Positions 36,753-46,427 of a stretch of DNA of 64,000 nt are shown here, in pieces. The stretch spans positions 1,942,001-2,006,000 of the forward strand of contig NZ_CP031167.1 in the NCBI RefSeq assembly GCF_004346925.1, read 5' to 3'. Below the pieces are notes generated by a model. That model was not told the origin of the DNA. It saw nothing but the letters and a program-made list of their open reading frames with translations, and ran no database searches. How positions within the stretch are numbered: the first letter of the stretch is position 1; each line of letters starts with the position of its first letter. Made by a program: the position numbers and the translations under genes. The DNA comes from Stenotrophomonas sp. ASS1 (GTDB taxonomy: Bacteria; Pseudomonadota; Gammaproteobacteria; Xanthomonadales; Xanthomonadaceae).

Positions 36753-38150
36753 GTGATCAAGCCCCGTACCCCGCCCGGCACCCTTGAACTGCTGCCGCGC
36801 GAGCAGATTGCGTTCCAGCGCATGCTGGACGTCATCCGCCGCAACTACGAGCGCTTCGGGTTCCTGCCGGTGGAGACGCCGGTGTTCGAGCTGTCCGACG
36901 TGCTGCTGACCAAGTCCGGTGGCGAGACCGAGCGCCAGGTGTACTTCGTGCAGTCCACCGGGGCGCTGGCGAACGCGGCCGAGTCGGGCGATCGCTCGCT
37001 GCCGGAAATGGCGCTGCGCTTCGACCTGACCGTGCCGCTGGCGCGCTACGTGGCCGAGCACGAACACGAACTGACCTTCCCGTTCCGCCGCTACCAGATG
37101 CAGCGCGTCTACCGCGGCGAGCGCGCCCAGCGCGGCCGGTTCCGCGAGTTCTACCAGTGCGACATCGATGTGATCGGCAAGGACAGCCTGAGCGTGCGTT
37201 ACGACGCTGAAGTGCTGGCGGTCATCCATGCGGTGTTCTCGGAACTGCGCATCGGTGACTTCAGCATCCAGCTGAACAACCGCAAGCTGATGCGCGGCTT
37301 CTTTGAAAGCCTGGGTGTGGCCGAGGGTGAGCGCCAGCTGGCGGTGCTGCGCGAAGTGGACAAGCTGGACAAGCGCGGCGCCGATTATGTGCGCGAGACG
37401 CTGGTGGGCGAGGGCTTCAACATCCCGGCAGAACAGGTCGAGAAGATCCTGGCGTTCGTCGCCGTGCGTTCGCAGGGCCATGCCGATGCACTCGCGCAGC
37501 TGGCCACGCTGGAAGCCGACGCCGGTTCTTCGGAGATCCTGCGCACCGGCGTCGCCGAACTGCGCGAAGTGCTGCAGCTGGTGCAGGCGCTGGGCGTGCC
37601 GGAAACCGCGTATTGCCTGAACTTCTCCATCGCGCGCGGTCTGGATTACTACACCGGCACCGTCTGTGAGACCACGCTGACCGACCACCCGCAGATCGGC
37701 TCGATCTGCTCGGGCGGCCGTTACGAAGACCTGGCCAGCCACTACAGCAAGTCCAAGCTGCCGGGTGTGGGTATCTCCATTGGCCTGTCGCGTCTGTTCT
37801 GGCAGCTGCGCGAGGCCGGCCTGATCGACGGCATCGAAGCCAGCAGCGTACAGGCGCTGGTGGCGCTGATGGACGAGCAGGGCATGCCGCAGTCGCTGGA
37901 CATTGCCCGCCGCCTGCGTGCCGGTGGCATCAACACCGAAGTGCAGATGGAGCCGAAGAAGATCGGCAAGCAGTTCCAGTACGCGGCCAAGGCCGGCATC
38001 CGCTTCGTGGTGCTGGCGGGTGAGGATGAACTGGCGCGCGGCGTGGTGGCAGTGAAGGACCTGCTGCGCGAGCAGCAGTTCGAAGTCTCCCGCGACGAGC
38101 TGGCCAGCACCCTGCTGGTGGAGCTGGAGCAGTCCAAGGCGATGGTGTGA
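36753..38150 (+). CDS. hisS: Histidine--tRNA ligase
   Basis: 465 residues from a GTG at 36753, with AGGAG about 8 bases upstream; the frame is open further upstream but that part overlaps the divergent regulator. Class II synthetase motifs: [19 protein letters not shown] (motif 2 region [20 protein letters not shown]), the His-specific [13 protein letters not shown], and motif 3 [15 protein letters not shown]-terminal anticodon-binding domain follows ([15 protein letters not shown]). Charges tRNA-His. Length is slightly above the bacterial norm. Overlaps a small lipoprotein gene by 4 bases. Confidence 0.96.
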   Translation: MIKPRTPPGTLELLPREQIAFQRMLDVIRRNYERFGFLPVETPVFELSDVLLTKSGGETERQVYFVQSTGALANAAESGDRSLPEMALRFDLTVPLARYVAEHEHELTFPFRRYQMQRVYRGERAQRGRFREFYQCDIDVIGKDSLSVRYDAEVLAVIHAVFSELRIGDFSIQLNNRKLMRGFFESLGVAEGERQLAVLREVDKLDKRGADYVRETLVGEGFNIPAEQVEKILAFVAVRSQGHADALAQLATLEADAGSSEILRTGVAELREVLQLVQALGVPETAYCLNFSIARGLDYYTGTVCETTLTDHPQIGSICSGGRYEDLASHYSKSKLPGVGISIGLSRLFWQLREAGLIDGIEASSVQALVALMDEQGMPQSLDIARRLRAGGINTEVQMEPKKIGKQFQYAAKAGIRFVVLAGEDELARGVVAVKDLLREQQFEVSRDELASTLLVELEQSKAMV

Positions 38151-38445
38151 AGCCTGCCGCCGCAGGAGTGCTGAGCGTGCTTCTGCTGGCGGGCTGCCAG
38201 AGCGACCCGGCGCTGCACAGCACGCGGATCGGGCCGGCGCAGTACCGGCTGGTGGTTGATCGCTGCCATGCGATCGACCGCGCACAGCTGGAGGACGATC
38301 TGCAGGCCCTGGCCTCGCGGACGTGCCGGGCGGGAGGGGGGGGGCGTTGGAGAACATCCAGCCCCTGCCGAGCCGGCAGGGCAGCCTGTTCGGCGAATGC
38401 CTGCGGCGCGGGGCGCTGCAGGCCGAGGTGCACTGTCTGCCCTGA
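38147..38445 (+). pseudogene. Small lipoprotein gene interrupted at a nine-G tract
   Basis: A GTG at 38147 overlaps the hisS stop (GTGA) and encodes a lipoprotein signal, VLSVLLLAGCQSDP (lipobox LLAGC), then about 45 residues. At 38336-38344 lies a run of nine G. As written, the frame continues through repeats to 38791 with no sensible sequence. One G more (or two fewer) would join ALENIQPLPSRQGSLFGECL and a protein ending EVHCLP with a TGA at 38443, about 99 residues in all. It may be a sequencing error, a real mutation or a slippage switch. Function unknown. Confidence 0.6.
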
Positions 38446-38470
38446 GTCGGGCCAGGTTGTTGATTTGAAA

Positions 38471-38502
38471 GCAGAACGCCCACCCTTTGGTGGGCGTTCT
38501 GC
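38471..38502 (+). terminator. Hairpin terminator after hisS and the lipoprotein gene
   Basis: Perfect 14-bp stem GCAGAACGCCCACC with a CTTT loop, followed by the weak U-run GTTTCTG. It lies 26 bases after the intended lipoprotein stop. Confidence 0.75.
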
Positions 38503-38520
38503 GTTTCTGAACGAAGCGCA

Positions 38521-38542
38521 GTCGAGCATGGCTCGACTCTAC
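38521..38542. repeat. SMAG-type palindrome, single unit
   Basis: GTCGAGCATGGCTCGAC followed by TCTAC, that is, a hairpin whose complement begins GTAG. Matches the unit at 29514-29537. Confidence 0.8.
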
Positions 38543-38594
38543 AAAAGCCGTTCTCGATCACTTTCCCAGCGAGATCCAGCAGATCGCGGCCAAC

Positions 38595-38777
38595 TGTCGA
38601 AGGCGGGGAGGGTCCGGTGGCAGGGGTGTGAGCGGCATGGATGCCGCGACCAAGCCCCCATGGATGGGTTAACGGCGTCCCCTGCCACCGGACCCTCCCC
38701 GCCAACGCTCAGCAAATCAGCATTTGCTTTTGCTCTGGCTCTTGGCGGGTGCAGGGCAGCAGCCCTGCCGCCCCCTC
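38595..38777. repeat. Modular palindromic intergenic element, copy 1
   Basis: Perfect 25-bp arms (38602-38626 beginning GGCGGGGAGGGTCC; 38679-38703) enclose a small hairpin GCGGCAT-GG-ATGCCGC (38632-38647). A T/G-rich stretch (TTTGCTTTTGCTCTGGCT) and a GCAGGGC/GCCCTGC hairpin with flanks (38744-38775) follow. Two more copies with the same parts lie near 62.2-62.8 kb. Confidence 0.75.
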
Positions 38778-38787
38778 AATCCTCGAT

Positions 38788-38817
38788 TTGACGCACTGCG
38801 CAAGAATGCGCTAATGT
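38788..38817 (+). promoter_or_regulatory. Promoter of the TrpR-like regulator and his operon
   Basis: TTGACG at 38788-38793, 18-bp spacer, TAATGT at 38812-38817. Predicted transcription start is near 38824, leaving a very short 5-prime untranslated region and no room for a His-rich attenuator peptide. Confidence 0.7.
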
Positions 38818-38836
38818 ACTAACGCGCTATTACATT
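38813..38836. promoter_or_regulatory. 24-bp palindromic operator overlapping the -10 and transcription start
   Basis: AATGTACTAACG and CGCTATTACATT form an imperfect dyad (10 of 12 positions match) centred at 38824/38825. It covers the -10 box and ends one base before the regulator's start codon. TrpR operators are of similar form, so autorepression by the encoded protein is likely. Confidence 0.65.
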
Positions 38837-38837
38837 G

Positions 38838-39164
38838 ATGCATGGAAACGACCCCGTGAAAGCCCGCCCCGAGATTGCCGCCAAAGACCCGAAGGCCGAC
38901 CTGGAAGCCCTGGCCCAAGCCTTTGCCGCCCTGCGCGAGCCGGAACAGGTCGAAGCCTTCCTGCGTGATCTGTGCACCCCGGCCGAGCTGGAAGCCATGG
39001 CCGACCGCTGGAAAGTGGTGCCGCTGCTGCAGCAGGGCGTGCCGTACCGCGAGATTCACGAGCGCACCGGCGTCAGCGTGACCACCACCGGACGGGTGGC
39101 ACGCACGCTTGAGCATGGCCATCGAGGCTATGCCGCCGCCATCGACCGCCTTGCCTCGCGCTGA
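38838..39164 (+). CDS. TrpR-family (YerC/YecD-type) transcriptional regulator
   Basis: 108 residues from the ATG at 38838; a GTG six codons in is an alternative. All-helical, with [20 protein letters not shown] and the helix-turn-helix [20 protein letters not shown], close to TrpR. Trp repressors act as dimers with an amino-acid co-repressor; the family member here leads the his operon, only 34 bases before hisG, so histidine is the plausible effector. I recall computational proposals of such a HisR in Xanthomonadales but cannot confirm them here. Confidence 0.85.
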   Translation: MHGNDPVKARPEIAAKDPKADLEALAQAFAALREPEQVEAFLRDLCTPAELEAMADRWKVVPLLQQGVPYREIHERTGVSVTTTGRVARTLEHGHRGYAAAIDRLASR

Positions 39165-39198
39165 TCCGCGCCCCGTTCCGAACTTCGAGACATCCCCC

Positions 39199-40110
39199 AT
39201 GAGTGCAACCCAGGCAGCGCCGGCACGAGACCGGTTGCGTATCGCCATCCAGAAGAGTGGCCGACTGGCCGAACCCGCGCGCAACCTGCTCAGCGCCTGC
39301 GGCCTGAGCTGGCGCGAGAGCCGCGACAAGTTGTTCTGCTACGGCGAATCGCTGCCGGTGGACCTGCTGCTGGTGCGCGACGACGACATCCCCGGCCTGA
39401 TCGCCGACGGCGTCTGCGACCTCGGCATCGTCGGCCGCAACGAGCTGGACGAACAGGCCGCGGCACGCCGTCAGATCGGCCTGCCGGACGCCTACCAGGC
39501 GCTGCGCGGGCTGGGCTTCGGCCAGTGCCGGCTGATGCTGGCGGTGCCCGAGGAATGGCAGTGGCAGGGTCCGGCGCAGCTGGCCGGCACCCGCATCGCC
39601 ACCAGCTACCCGGCCATCCTCAAGCAGTGGCTGGCCGAGCAGGGCGTGGACGCACAGGTGGTCGAGCTGTCCGGTTCGGTGGAGATCGCCCCGCGCCTGG
39701 GCACCGCCGACCTGATCTGCGATCTGGTCTCCAGCGGCGCCACCCTGCGCGCCAATCAGCTGACCCCGGTGCACAACCTGCTCGACAGCGAGGCGGTGCT
39801 GGCCGGCGCGGTGCGCGTGCCGGATGATGCACGTGCATCGCTGCGCGCAATGCTGCTGCGCCGCCTCGACGGCGTGGTGCAGCGCCAGGACCGCAAGCTG
39901 CTGATGTTCCGTGCCAGCGAGGACCGCGTCGACGCGCTGGCGCAGCTGCTGGCCGATGCCGAGCCGTTGGTGCGGTTGCCGGCCGATGGCGGCGCGCTGC
40001 GCCTGCAGACCATGTGCCCCGGCCCGCTGAGCTGGCAGCGCATGGAGGAACTCGAGCGCGCGGGTGCGCAGGGCCTGATGGTACTGAGCGTGGAGCGGTC
40101 GCTGGCATGA
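39199..40110 (+). CDS. hisG: ATP phosphoribosyltransferase (long form)
   Basis: 303 residues from the ATG at 39199. [22 protein letters not shown] opens the catalytic domain (IAIxKGRL type), with [16 protein letters not shown] for PRPP binding. The last 75 residues form the C-terminal regulatory domain of the hexameric long form, which gives histidine feedback. First committed step of histidine synthesis. Overlaps hisD by 4 bases. Confidence 0.95.
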   Translation: MSATQAAPARDRLRIAIQKSGRLAEPARNLLSACGLSWRESRDKLFCYGESLPVDLLLVRDDDIPGLIADGVCDLGIVGRNELDEQAAARRQIGLPDAYQALRGLGFGQCRLMLAVPEEWQWQGPAQLAGTRIATSYPAILKQWLAEQGVDAQVVELSGSVEIAPRLGTADLICDLVSSGATLRANQLTPVHNLLDSEAVLAGAVRVPDDARASLRAMLLRRLDGVVQRQDRKLLMFRASEDRVDALAQLLADAEPLVRLPADGGALRLQTMCPGPLSWQRMEELERAGAQGLMVLSVERSLA

Positions 40111-41402
40111 ACCGTCTGATCTGGTCCCGACTTGATGAGGCCGCGCGCAGCGCGGCATTGACCCGCCCGGTGCAGACCGTGGCGCAGCAGACCCGTGACG
40201 CGGTGGCGGCCCTGATTGCACAGGTGCGCGCGCAGGGCGACGACGCATTGTGTGCGATTACTGCACGTTTCGACCGTGTCGAGCTGGCCTCGTTTGAAGT
40301 TTCCGAAGCCGAATTCGCCGCTGCTGAAGCGGCCGTGCCCGCCGAACTGCGCCAGGCGATGGTCGAAGCCGCCGAGCGCATCGCGCGCTTCCACGCCGCT
40401 GGCATGGGCAAAGGCTATGCAGTTGAAACCGCGCCGGGCGTGGTCTGCGAACGCATGTTGCGTCCGATCGGCCGGGTGGGCCTGTATGTGCCGGCGAGCA
40501 GCGCGCCGTTGCCGTCCACCGCATTGATGCTGGGCGTTCCGGCGCAGTTGGCCGGTTGCCCGCAGGTGGTGCTGTGCACGCCGCCGCGCGCCGACGGCAG
40601 CGCCGATCCGGCAGTGCTGGTAGCCGCCCGCCTGACCGGCGTGCAGCGCGTGTTCAAGCTGGGTGGTGCGCAGGCGATCGCCGCGATGGCCTATGGCACG
40701 GCCAGCATTCCGGCTTGTGACAAGCTGTTTGGGCCCGGCAACAGTTTCGTCACCGAAGCCAAGCAGCAGGTCGCACAGGATGGCGCGGCCGCCATCGACA
40801 TGCCGGCCGGTCCCTCCGAAGTGCTGGTGATTGCCGATGCTGGCGCCAATCCGGCCTTCGTCGCCGCCGACCTGCTGTCGCAGGCCGAGCACGGTCCGGA
40901 TTCGCAGGTACTGCTGCTGACCGACGATGCCGCGATGCTGGCGGCGGTCGAGGCTGAGGTGGAGCGCCAGGTGGCCCTGCTGCCGCGCCAGCAGATCGCG
41001 CGCCAGGCGCTGTCGGCGTCGCGCCTGATCCAGGTCGATTCGCTGGCCGAGGCGTTCGCGATCAGCAACCGCTACGCGCCCGAGCACCTGATCCTGGCCC
41101 TGCGCGATCCGCGCGCGTGGCTGGGAGAGGTGCAGGTCGCCGGCTCGGTGTTCCTCGGCGACTACACGCCCGAGGCACTGGGTGACTATTGCAGCGGCAC
41201 CAACCACGTACTGCCCACCGCCGGAGCCGCGCGTGCCTACAGCGGTGTCAGCGTGGCCAGCTTCCAGAACCTGATCAGCGTGCAGAGCGCCAGCGCTGCA
41301 GGATTGGCGGCAATCGGCGGCTGCGCACGCATCATCGCCAGCGCCGAAGGCCTGGATGCGCATGAGCGTGCAGTGGCCCTGCGCATGGAGGCGGCGGCAT
41401 GA
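40107..41402 (+). CDS. hisD: Histidinol dehydrogenase
   Basis: 431 residues. [20 protein letters not shown] and [20 protein letters not shown] are family motifs; catalytic residues are in [15 protein letters not shown] and YAPEHLIL (Glu-His). Oxidises histidinol to histidine in two NAD+ steps with Zn2+. Usual length. Linked to both neighbours by 4-base overlaps. Confidence 0.96.
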   Translation: MNRLIWSRLDEAARSAALTRPVQTVAQQTRDAVAALIAQVRAQGDDALCAITARFDRVELASFEVSEAEFAAAEAAVPAELRQAMVEAAERIARFHAAGMGKGYAVETAPGVVCERMLRPIGRVGLYVPASSAPLPSTALMLGVPAQLAGCPQVVLCTPPRADGSADPAVLVAARLTGVQRVFKLGGAQAIAAMAYGTASIPACDKLFGPGNSFVTEAKQQVAQDGAAAIDMPAGPSEVLVIADAGANPAFVAADLLSQAEHGPDSQVLLLTDDAAMLAAVEAEVERQVALLPRQQIARQALSASRLIQVDSLAEAFAISNRYAPEHLILALRDPRAWLGEVQVAGSVFLGDYTPEALGDYCSGTNHVLPTAGAARAYSGVSVASFQNLISVQSASAAGLAAIGGCARIIASAEGLDAHERAVALRMEAAA

Positions 41403-42493
41403 ACGCGTCTATCGATGAGGTGCTGGCGCTGGTGCGCCCGGACCTGCAGGCCTTCGCCGGCTACAGTTCGGCGCGCAGCGCGGCGGTGCAGGGCGAGGTC
41501 TGGCTGAACGCCAACGAGTCGGCCTGGGCCAATCCGGCTGATGTGGCGGGCAACAGCCGGCGCTATCCGGAACCGCAGCCGTTGGCGTTGCGTGAGGGCC
41601 TGGCGGCGCTGTACGGCGTGACGCCGCCGCAGCTGCTGATCGGTCGCGGCAGCGACGAAGCCATTGATCTGCTGGTGCGCGCGCTGTGCGTGCCGGGTCG
41701 CGATGGCGTGCTGGTCACGCCGCCGGTGTTCGGCATGTACGCGGTCTGCGCGCGCCTGCAGGGGGCTGCACTGATTGAGGTGCCCCTGGTGGACAGCGAA
41801 GATGGCCTGCGCGCCGATCTGGATGCGGTGATCGACACCGCCAGGGCACGCAATGCCACGCTGGTGTTCCTGTGCGCACCGTCAAACCCGGCCGGCAGTG
41901 ACATCGCCCTGGACGAGGTCGAACGCGTGGCGGTTGCATTGCGCGGGCAAGCGCTGGTGGTGGTGGACGAGGCTTATGTCGAGTACGCGCAGCGCCCGTC
42001 GGCGACCACGTTGCTGGCCACGCACGCCAATCTGGCAGTGCTGCGCACGTTGTCGAAGGCGCACGCACTTGCGGCCGCGCGCATCGGCACCCTGATCGCC
42101 GCGCCGGAACTGATTGCCGTACTGCGGCGCTGCCAGGCGCCGTACCCGGTGCCGACCCCGTGCGCCGAGCTGGCCGTGCAGGCGCTGCAGCCGGTCGCAC
42201 TGGCACGTACCGCCGAGCGCGTGGCCACGGTCATCGCCGAGCGCGAACGTCTGTTCGCTGCGCTGCCGGGCCTGCCTGGCGTTCGTCGCGTGTACCGCTC
42301 GTCCGGCAACTACCTGCTGGTCCGCTTCGCTGATGCGCAGGCAGCGTTCGACACCTTGCTGGATGCCGGTGTGGTGGTGCGCGACCAGCGCGCCGCGCCG
42401 CAGCTGGGTGATGCACTGCGCATCAGTATCGGCAGCCCCGAAGAGAATGACCGCGTGCTTGCGGCCCTGTCGGCGCGGAGGGCCGCAGCATGA
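41399..42493 (+). CDS. hisC: Histidinol-phosphate aminotransferase
   Basis: 364 residues, fold-type I PLP aminotransferase. [11 protein letters not shown] is the classic HisC start of the core, [17 protein letters not shown] and [10 protein letters not shown] bind PLP, and the Schiff-base Lys is in [15 protein letters not shown]. Transfers the amino group from Glu to imidazole-acetol phosphate. Confidence 0.95.
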   Translation: MNASIDEVLALVRPDLQAFAGYSSARSAAVQGEVWLNANESAWANPADVAGNSRRYPEPQPLALREGLAALYGVTPPQLLIGRGSDEAIDLLVRALCVPGRDGVLVTPPVFGMYAVCARLQGAALIEVPLVDSEDGLRADLDAVIDTARARNATLVFLCAPSNPAGSDIALDEVERVAVALRGQALVVVDEAYVEYAQRPSATTLLATHANLAVLRTLSKAHALAAARIGTLIAAPELIAVLRRCQAPYPVPTPCAELAVQALQPVALARTAERVATVIAERERLFAALPGLPGVRRVYRSSGNYLLVRFADAQAAFDTLLDAGVVVRDQRAAPQLGDALRISIGSPEENDRVLAALSARRAAA

Positions 42494-43563
42494 CACCAAT
42501 CCTGTTCATCGACCGCGACGGCACCCTCATCGAGGAGCCGTCCGATTTCCAGATCGACGCCTACGAGAAGCTGCGCTTCGTGCCGCAGGTGATCCCGGCG
42601 CTGCTGAAGCTGCGCGATGCCGGCTACCAGTTCGTGATCGTCACCAATCAGGATGGCCTCGGCAGCGACAGCTACCCGCGCGCCAGCTTCGATGGCCCCA
42701 ACGAGCTGATGCTGCAGATCTTCGAGAGCCAGGGCATCACCTTCCGTGACGTGCTGATCGACTGCAGCTGGCCGCAGGACAAGGCGCCGACCCGCAAGCC
42801 GGGCATCGGCTTGATGACAGGCTACCTGCAGGACCGCAGCATCGACTGGGCGCGTTCGGGCATGGTTGGTGACCGCATCACCGACCTGCAGTTCGCCGAC
42901 AACCTCAACATCCGTGGCTTCCAGCTGCGCACCGAACAGTTCGGTGGCGAGTGGGACTGGCCGGGCATCGCCCACGCACTGGCCGACGCGCCACGCACCG
43001 CGGTGGTCCAGCGCAACACCAAGGAGACGAAGATCCGCGTTGAACTGGATCTGGACCGTGCCGGTGATGCGCGCATCGCCACCGGACTGCCGTTCTTCGA
43101 CCACATGCTGGAACAGATCGGCAAGCACGGCGGGTTCGCGCTGGACATCCAGGCCGAGGGCGACCTGCACATCGACGAGCACCACACCATCGAGGACACC
43201 GGGCTGGCGTTGGGTCAGGCCCTGCGCGAGGCGCTGGGCGACAAGCGCGGCATCGGCCGCTACGGCTTCACCCTGCCGATGGATGAGACCCTGGCCAGTG
43301 CCGCGCTGGACTTCAGTGGCCGCCCCTATTTCGTGTTCGAGGGCGAGTTCAAGCGCGAGCGCGTGGGCGACATGCCGACCGAGCTGGTACCGCACTTCTT
43401 CCGTTCGCTGTGCGACGCCAGCGGCCTGAACCTCAACCTGCAGGTGCGCGGCGACAACGACCACCACAAGGTCGAGGCCTGCTTCAAGGCACTGGCGCGG
43501 GCATTGCGCCCGGCGTTGGCCCGCCAGGGCACGGCACTGCCGAGTACCAAGGGGGCGCTGTGA
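42490..43563 (+). CDS. hisB: Bifunctional histidinol-phosphatase/imidazoleglycerol-phosphate dehydratase
   Basis: 357 residues. The N-terminal HAD phosphatase (about 1-165) starts [19 protein letters not shown] with DxDGT. The C-terminal dehydratase (about 170-357) has [34 protein letters not shown] and [18 protein letters not shown] with the metal-binding His clusters. Carries steps 7 and 9 of the pathway in the fused form usual in gammaproteobacteria. Confidence 0.96.
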   Translation: MTPILFIDRDGTLIEEPSDFQIDAYEKLRFVPQVIPALLKLRDAGYQFVIVTNQDGLGSDSYPRASFDGPNELMLQIFESQGITFRDVLIDCSWPQDKAPTRKPGIGLMTGYLQDRSIDWARSGMVGDRITDLQFADNLNIRGFQLRTEQFGGEWDWPGIAHALADAPRTAVVQRNTKETKIRVELDLDRAGDARIATGLPFFDHMLEQIGKHGGFALDIQAEGDLHIDEHHTIEDTGLALGQALREALGDKRGIGRYGFTLPMDETLASAALDFSGRPYFVFEGEFKRERVGDMPTELVPHFFRSLCDASGLNLNLQVRGDNDHHKVEACFKALARALRPALARQGTALPSTKGAL

Positions 43564-44162
43564 GCGACGTTGCGCTGATCGACGCCGGCGGTGCCAACCT
43601 GGGCTCGGTGCGCTACGCATTGGAGCGCCTGGGCGCGACGGTGCGGCTGGTGCGCGATGCGGACGGTCTGGTCGGTGCGCAGCGGGTGATCCTGCCCGGC
43701 GTCGGCGCCGCTGGTCCCGGAATGCAGCGCCTGCATGCGCAGGGCCTGGTGGAACCGCTGCAGCGACTGGAGGTGCCGCTGATGGGCATCTGCCTGGGCA
43801 TGCAATTGCTGTTCGAGCGCTCCGAGGAGGCCGGCGTCGAGACACTGGGCTTGATTCCGGGCGTGGTGCGCAAGCTGGTACCGGCCTGTGGCATCCGTGT
43901 GCCGCACATGGGCTGGAACCGCCTGCTCCCGCTGCGCGAATCGCTGCTGCTGCAAGGCGTGCCGGAGCGCGCCAGCGCCTACTTCGTGCACAGCTATGCG
44001 GCGCCACTCAATACCCACACTGTTGCTGCCTGCGACCACGGTGGCCTGTTCACTGCGGTGGTGGAGCAGGGGCGTTACTACGGCGCACAGTTCCACCCCG
44101 AGCGCTCCGGTGAGACCGGTTCGCTGATGCTGCGCAACTTCCTCGAGGGCACTGCTGCATGA
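43560..44162 (+). CDS. hisH: Imidazole glycerol phosphate synthase, glutaminase subunit
   Basis: 200 residues from a GTG at 43560 overlapping the hisB stop. Class I glutamine amidotransferase: nucleophile Cys in [16 protein letters not shown], His/Glu in [15 protein letters not shown]. Supplies ammonia to HisF through the HisF barrel. Confidence 0.95.
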   Translation: MSDVALIDAGGANLGSVRYALERLGATVRLVRDADGLVGAQRVILPGVGAAGPGMQRLHAQGLVEPLQRLEVPLMGICLGMQLLFERSEEAGVETLGLIPGVVRKLVPACGIRVPHMGWNRLLPLRESLLLQGVPERASAYFVHSYAAPLNTHTVAACDHGGLFTAVVEQGRYYGAQFHPERSGETGSLMLRNFLEGTAA

Positions 44163-44893
44163 GTTTCATCGTCTACCCCGCGCTGGATATCCGCGACGGC
44201 CGCGTGGTGCGGCTGCGCCAGGGTGACTACGCGCAGGAAACCTCGTATGGCGACGATCCGCTGCCGCGTGCACAGGCCTTCGCTGCGCGGGGCGCGCAGT
44301 GGATGCATCTGGTCGACCTGGACGCTGCGCGTGCCGGTGGCTACACCCTTGCGCCGCTGCTGGCGTCGATTCGTGCGCAGACGCCGCTGCAGGTGCAGAC
44401 CGGCGGTGGCGTGCGCGGCCGCGACGACGTGGCGCGCATCCTCGATGCCGGCGCCGGCCGCGTGGTGGTGGGTTCGCTGGCAGTACGCCGCCCCGACGAA
44501 GTGGTCGGCTGGCTACAAGAGTTCGGTGCCGAGCGCATCACCATCGCGCTGGATGCCCGCCAGGATGCCCAGGGCCAATGGCAGCTGCCGGTGCACGGCT
44601 GGACCGAGAACGCCGGCGTGACCCTGGATGACCTGGCCCAGCGTTATGCGCGTGCCGGCATGCGCCACCTGTTGTGCACCGACATCGCCCGCGACGGCAT
44701 GCTGGCCGGGCCCAACATCAGCCTCTACCAGCACCTGTCGGCGCTGCTGCCGGGCGTGGCCGTGCAGGCGTCCGGCGGTATCCGTGACGTGGCCGATGTG
44801 ACAGAAGCCCGTGCCGCAGGTTGTGGCGGTGCGATCCTCGGCAAGGCGCTGCTGGAGCAGCGCATGGACCTGGCGGAGGCGCTGGCATGTTGA
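44159..44893 (+). CDS. hisA: ProFAR isomerase (HisA)
   Basis: 244 residues, TIM barrel. [20 protein letters not shown] holds the catalytic Asp, [14 protein letters not shown] the second Asp (TDIARDGML), and [13 protein letters not shown] a phosphate site. Amadori isomerisation of the ribonucleotide before HisF/HisH. Overlaps hisF by 7 bases. Confidence 0.95.
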   Translation: MSFIVYPALDIRDGRVVRLRQGDYAQETSYGDDPLPRAQAFAARGAQWMHLVDLDAARAGGYTLAPLLASIRAQTPLQVQTGGGVRGRDDVARILDAGAGRVVVGSLAVRRPDEVVGWLQEFGAERITIALDARQDAQGQWQLPVHGWTENAGVTLDDLAQRYARAGMRHLLCTDIARDGMLAGPNISLYQHLSALLPGVAVQASGGIRDVADVTEARAAGCGGAILGKALLEQRMDLAEALAC

Positions 44894-45663
44894 GCCGCCG
44901 CATCATTCCGTGCCTGGACGTGCGTGATGGCCGCGTGGTCAAGGGCGTGCGCTTCCGCGACCACGTCGACATGGGCGACATCGCCGAGTTGGCGCAGCGC
45001 TATCGCGACCAGGGGGCGGACGAGCTGGTGTTCTATGACATCGGCGCCAGCCCCGAGGCGCGTTCAGTCGACGTTGCGTGGATCGAGCGCATCGCGCGGT
45101 TGATCGATATTCCGTTCTGCGTGGCCGGTGGCATCGACAGCGTGGAAACCGCGCGCCGCGTGCTGTTCGCCGGTGCCGACAAGGTGTCGATCAACTCGCC
45201 GGCGCTGGGTCGCCCGGAGCTGATCACCGAGCTGGCAGACGAGTTTGGCGTGCAGTGCGTGGTGGTCGGTGTCGATTCGGTGCGCGAGGCTGATGGCCAG
45301 TGGCGGGTACGCCGCTTCAGTGGCGACCCGGACAAGACCCAGGCGGTGCCGCTGCGCACGCTGGACTGGATCGTCGAAGCACAACGACGTGGCGCTGGCG
45401 AGATCGTGCTGAACTGCATGGACAGCGATGGCGTACGCCGTGGCTACGATGTCGTGCAGCTGCAGCAGGCGCGGGCCCTGTGCCAGGTGCCGCTGATCGC
45501 CTCCGGCGGTGCCGGTGCGATGGAGCACTTTGCCGAGGCCTTCGACCAGGCCGACGTCGACGGCGCGTTGGCGGCCAGCGTGTTTCACAGCGGCGCCATC
45601 GCCATTCCGGAATTGAAGCGCTACCTGCGCGGACAGCAGATCGAGGTGCGGGATGTCTATTGA
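44887..45663 (+). CDS. hisF: Imidazole glycerol phosphate synthase, cyclase subunit
   Basis: 258 residues from the ATG at 44887. TIM barrel homologous to his[21 protein letters not shown] with catalytic Asp, and [16 protein letters not shown] with the second Asp. Typical length. Forms the complex with HisH and releases AICAR as a by-product that feeds purine synthesis. Overlaps hisI by 11 bases. Confidence 0.96.
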   Translation: MLSRRIIPCLDVRDGRVVKGVRFRDHVDMGDIAELAQRYRDQGADELVFYDIGASPEARSVDVAWIERIARLIDIPFCVAGGIDSVETARRVLFAGADKVSINSPALGRPELITELADEFGVQCVVVGVDSVREADGQWRVRRFSGDPDKTQAVPLRTLDWIVEAQRRGAGEIVLNCMDSDGVRRGYDVVQLQQARALCQVPLIASGGAGAMEHFAEAFDQADVDGALAASVFHSGAIAIPELKRYLRGQQIEVRDVY

Positions 45664-46273
45664 AGTGAAGCCGTCACTGGATGCGCTGCAGGCGCTGGAC
45701 TGGGGCAAGGGCGACGGCCTGCTGCCGGCGGTGGTGCAGGATGCCGACACCCTGCAGGTGCTGATGCTGGGCTATGTCAGCGCCGAATCGCTGGCTGCCA
45801 CGCTGGCCATCGGCCACATGACCTTCTTCAGCCGCAGCAAGCAGCGGTTGTGGACCAAGGGTGAGCAGTCCGGCAACGTGCTGGTGGTGCAGTCGATCAG
45901 TGTCGACTGTGATGCCGACACGCTGCTGGTGATGGCACGCCCGGCCGGGCCGACCTGCCACACCGGCGCGGAGAGCTGTTTCGACGGGGCACCGAAGGAC
46001 TTCCTGGGTGGGCTGGGCCAGCTGGTGGCGATGCGCGAGGCGCAACGCCCGCCGGGCAGCTACACCACCAGCCTGTTCGAGGGCGGCATCCGCCGCATCG
46101 CGCAGAAGGTGGGCGAGGAGGGCGTGGAGACGGCTCTTGCGGCGGTGGCGCAGGACGACGAGGCGCTGCTGGGCGAGGCCTCGGACCTGCTGTACCACCT
46201 GTTGGTGCTGCTGCGCGCGCGCGGGCTGTCGCTGGATGATGCGCGGGCGGTACTGGAAAAACGCCATCGTTGA
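45653..46273 (+). CDS. hisI: Bifunctional phosphoribosyl-AMP cyclohydrolase/phosphoribosyl-ATP pyrophosphatase
   Basis: 206 residues. Cyclohydrolase (about 1-120) has [37 protein letters not shown] and TGAESCF with the Zn cysteines. The pyrophosphatase domain follows ([20 protein letters not shown] with the Mg-binding Glu). Steps 2 and 3 of the pathway. Last gene of the his operon; a SMAG pair follows. Confidence 0.96.
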   Translation: MSIEVKPSLDALQALDWGKGDGLLPAVVQDADTLQVLMLGYVSAESLAATLAIGHMTFFSRSKQRLWTKGEQSGNVLVVQSISVDCDADTLLVMARPAGPTCHTGAESCFDGAPKDFLGGLGQLVAMREAQRPPGSYTTSLFEGGIRRIAQKVGEEGVETALAAVAQDDEALLGEASDLLYHLLVLLRARGLSLDDARAVLEKRHR

Positions 46274-46279
46274 AGAGCG

Positions 46280-46353
46280 GTAGTGCCGGCCGCTGGCCGG
46301 CAACCTCATGATCGTCGGGCATCGGCTGGTTGCCGGCCAGCGGCCGGCACTAC
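46280..46353. repeat. SMAG-type palindromic repeat, inverted pair
   Basis: GTAGTGCCGGCCGCTGGCCG-type unit at 46280-46304 and its inverted partner at 46329-46353 ending GCCGGCACTAC. Starts 7 bases after the hisI stop, where it could act as a transcript end or mRNA stabiliser. Confidence 0.88.
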
Positions 46354-46427
46354 CGGCAATGCGCCATCACGTGCGCGATGTCATCAGCGGAATCTACAAT
46401 AGGCGGTCTTTCTTTCCCGGACCGCCC

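Noticed and set aside
36705..38705. Reverse-strand open frame over hisS
   Set aside because: Antisense to an intact class II synthetase and running into repeats; no domain seen.
38446..38791. Extension of the lipoprotein frame to 38791
   Set aside because: After the G tract this frame passes through a terminator, a SMAG unit and the modular palindrome. It is open by chance, and the +1 frame gives the credible ending.
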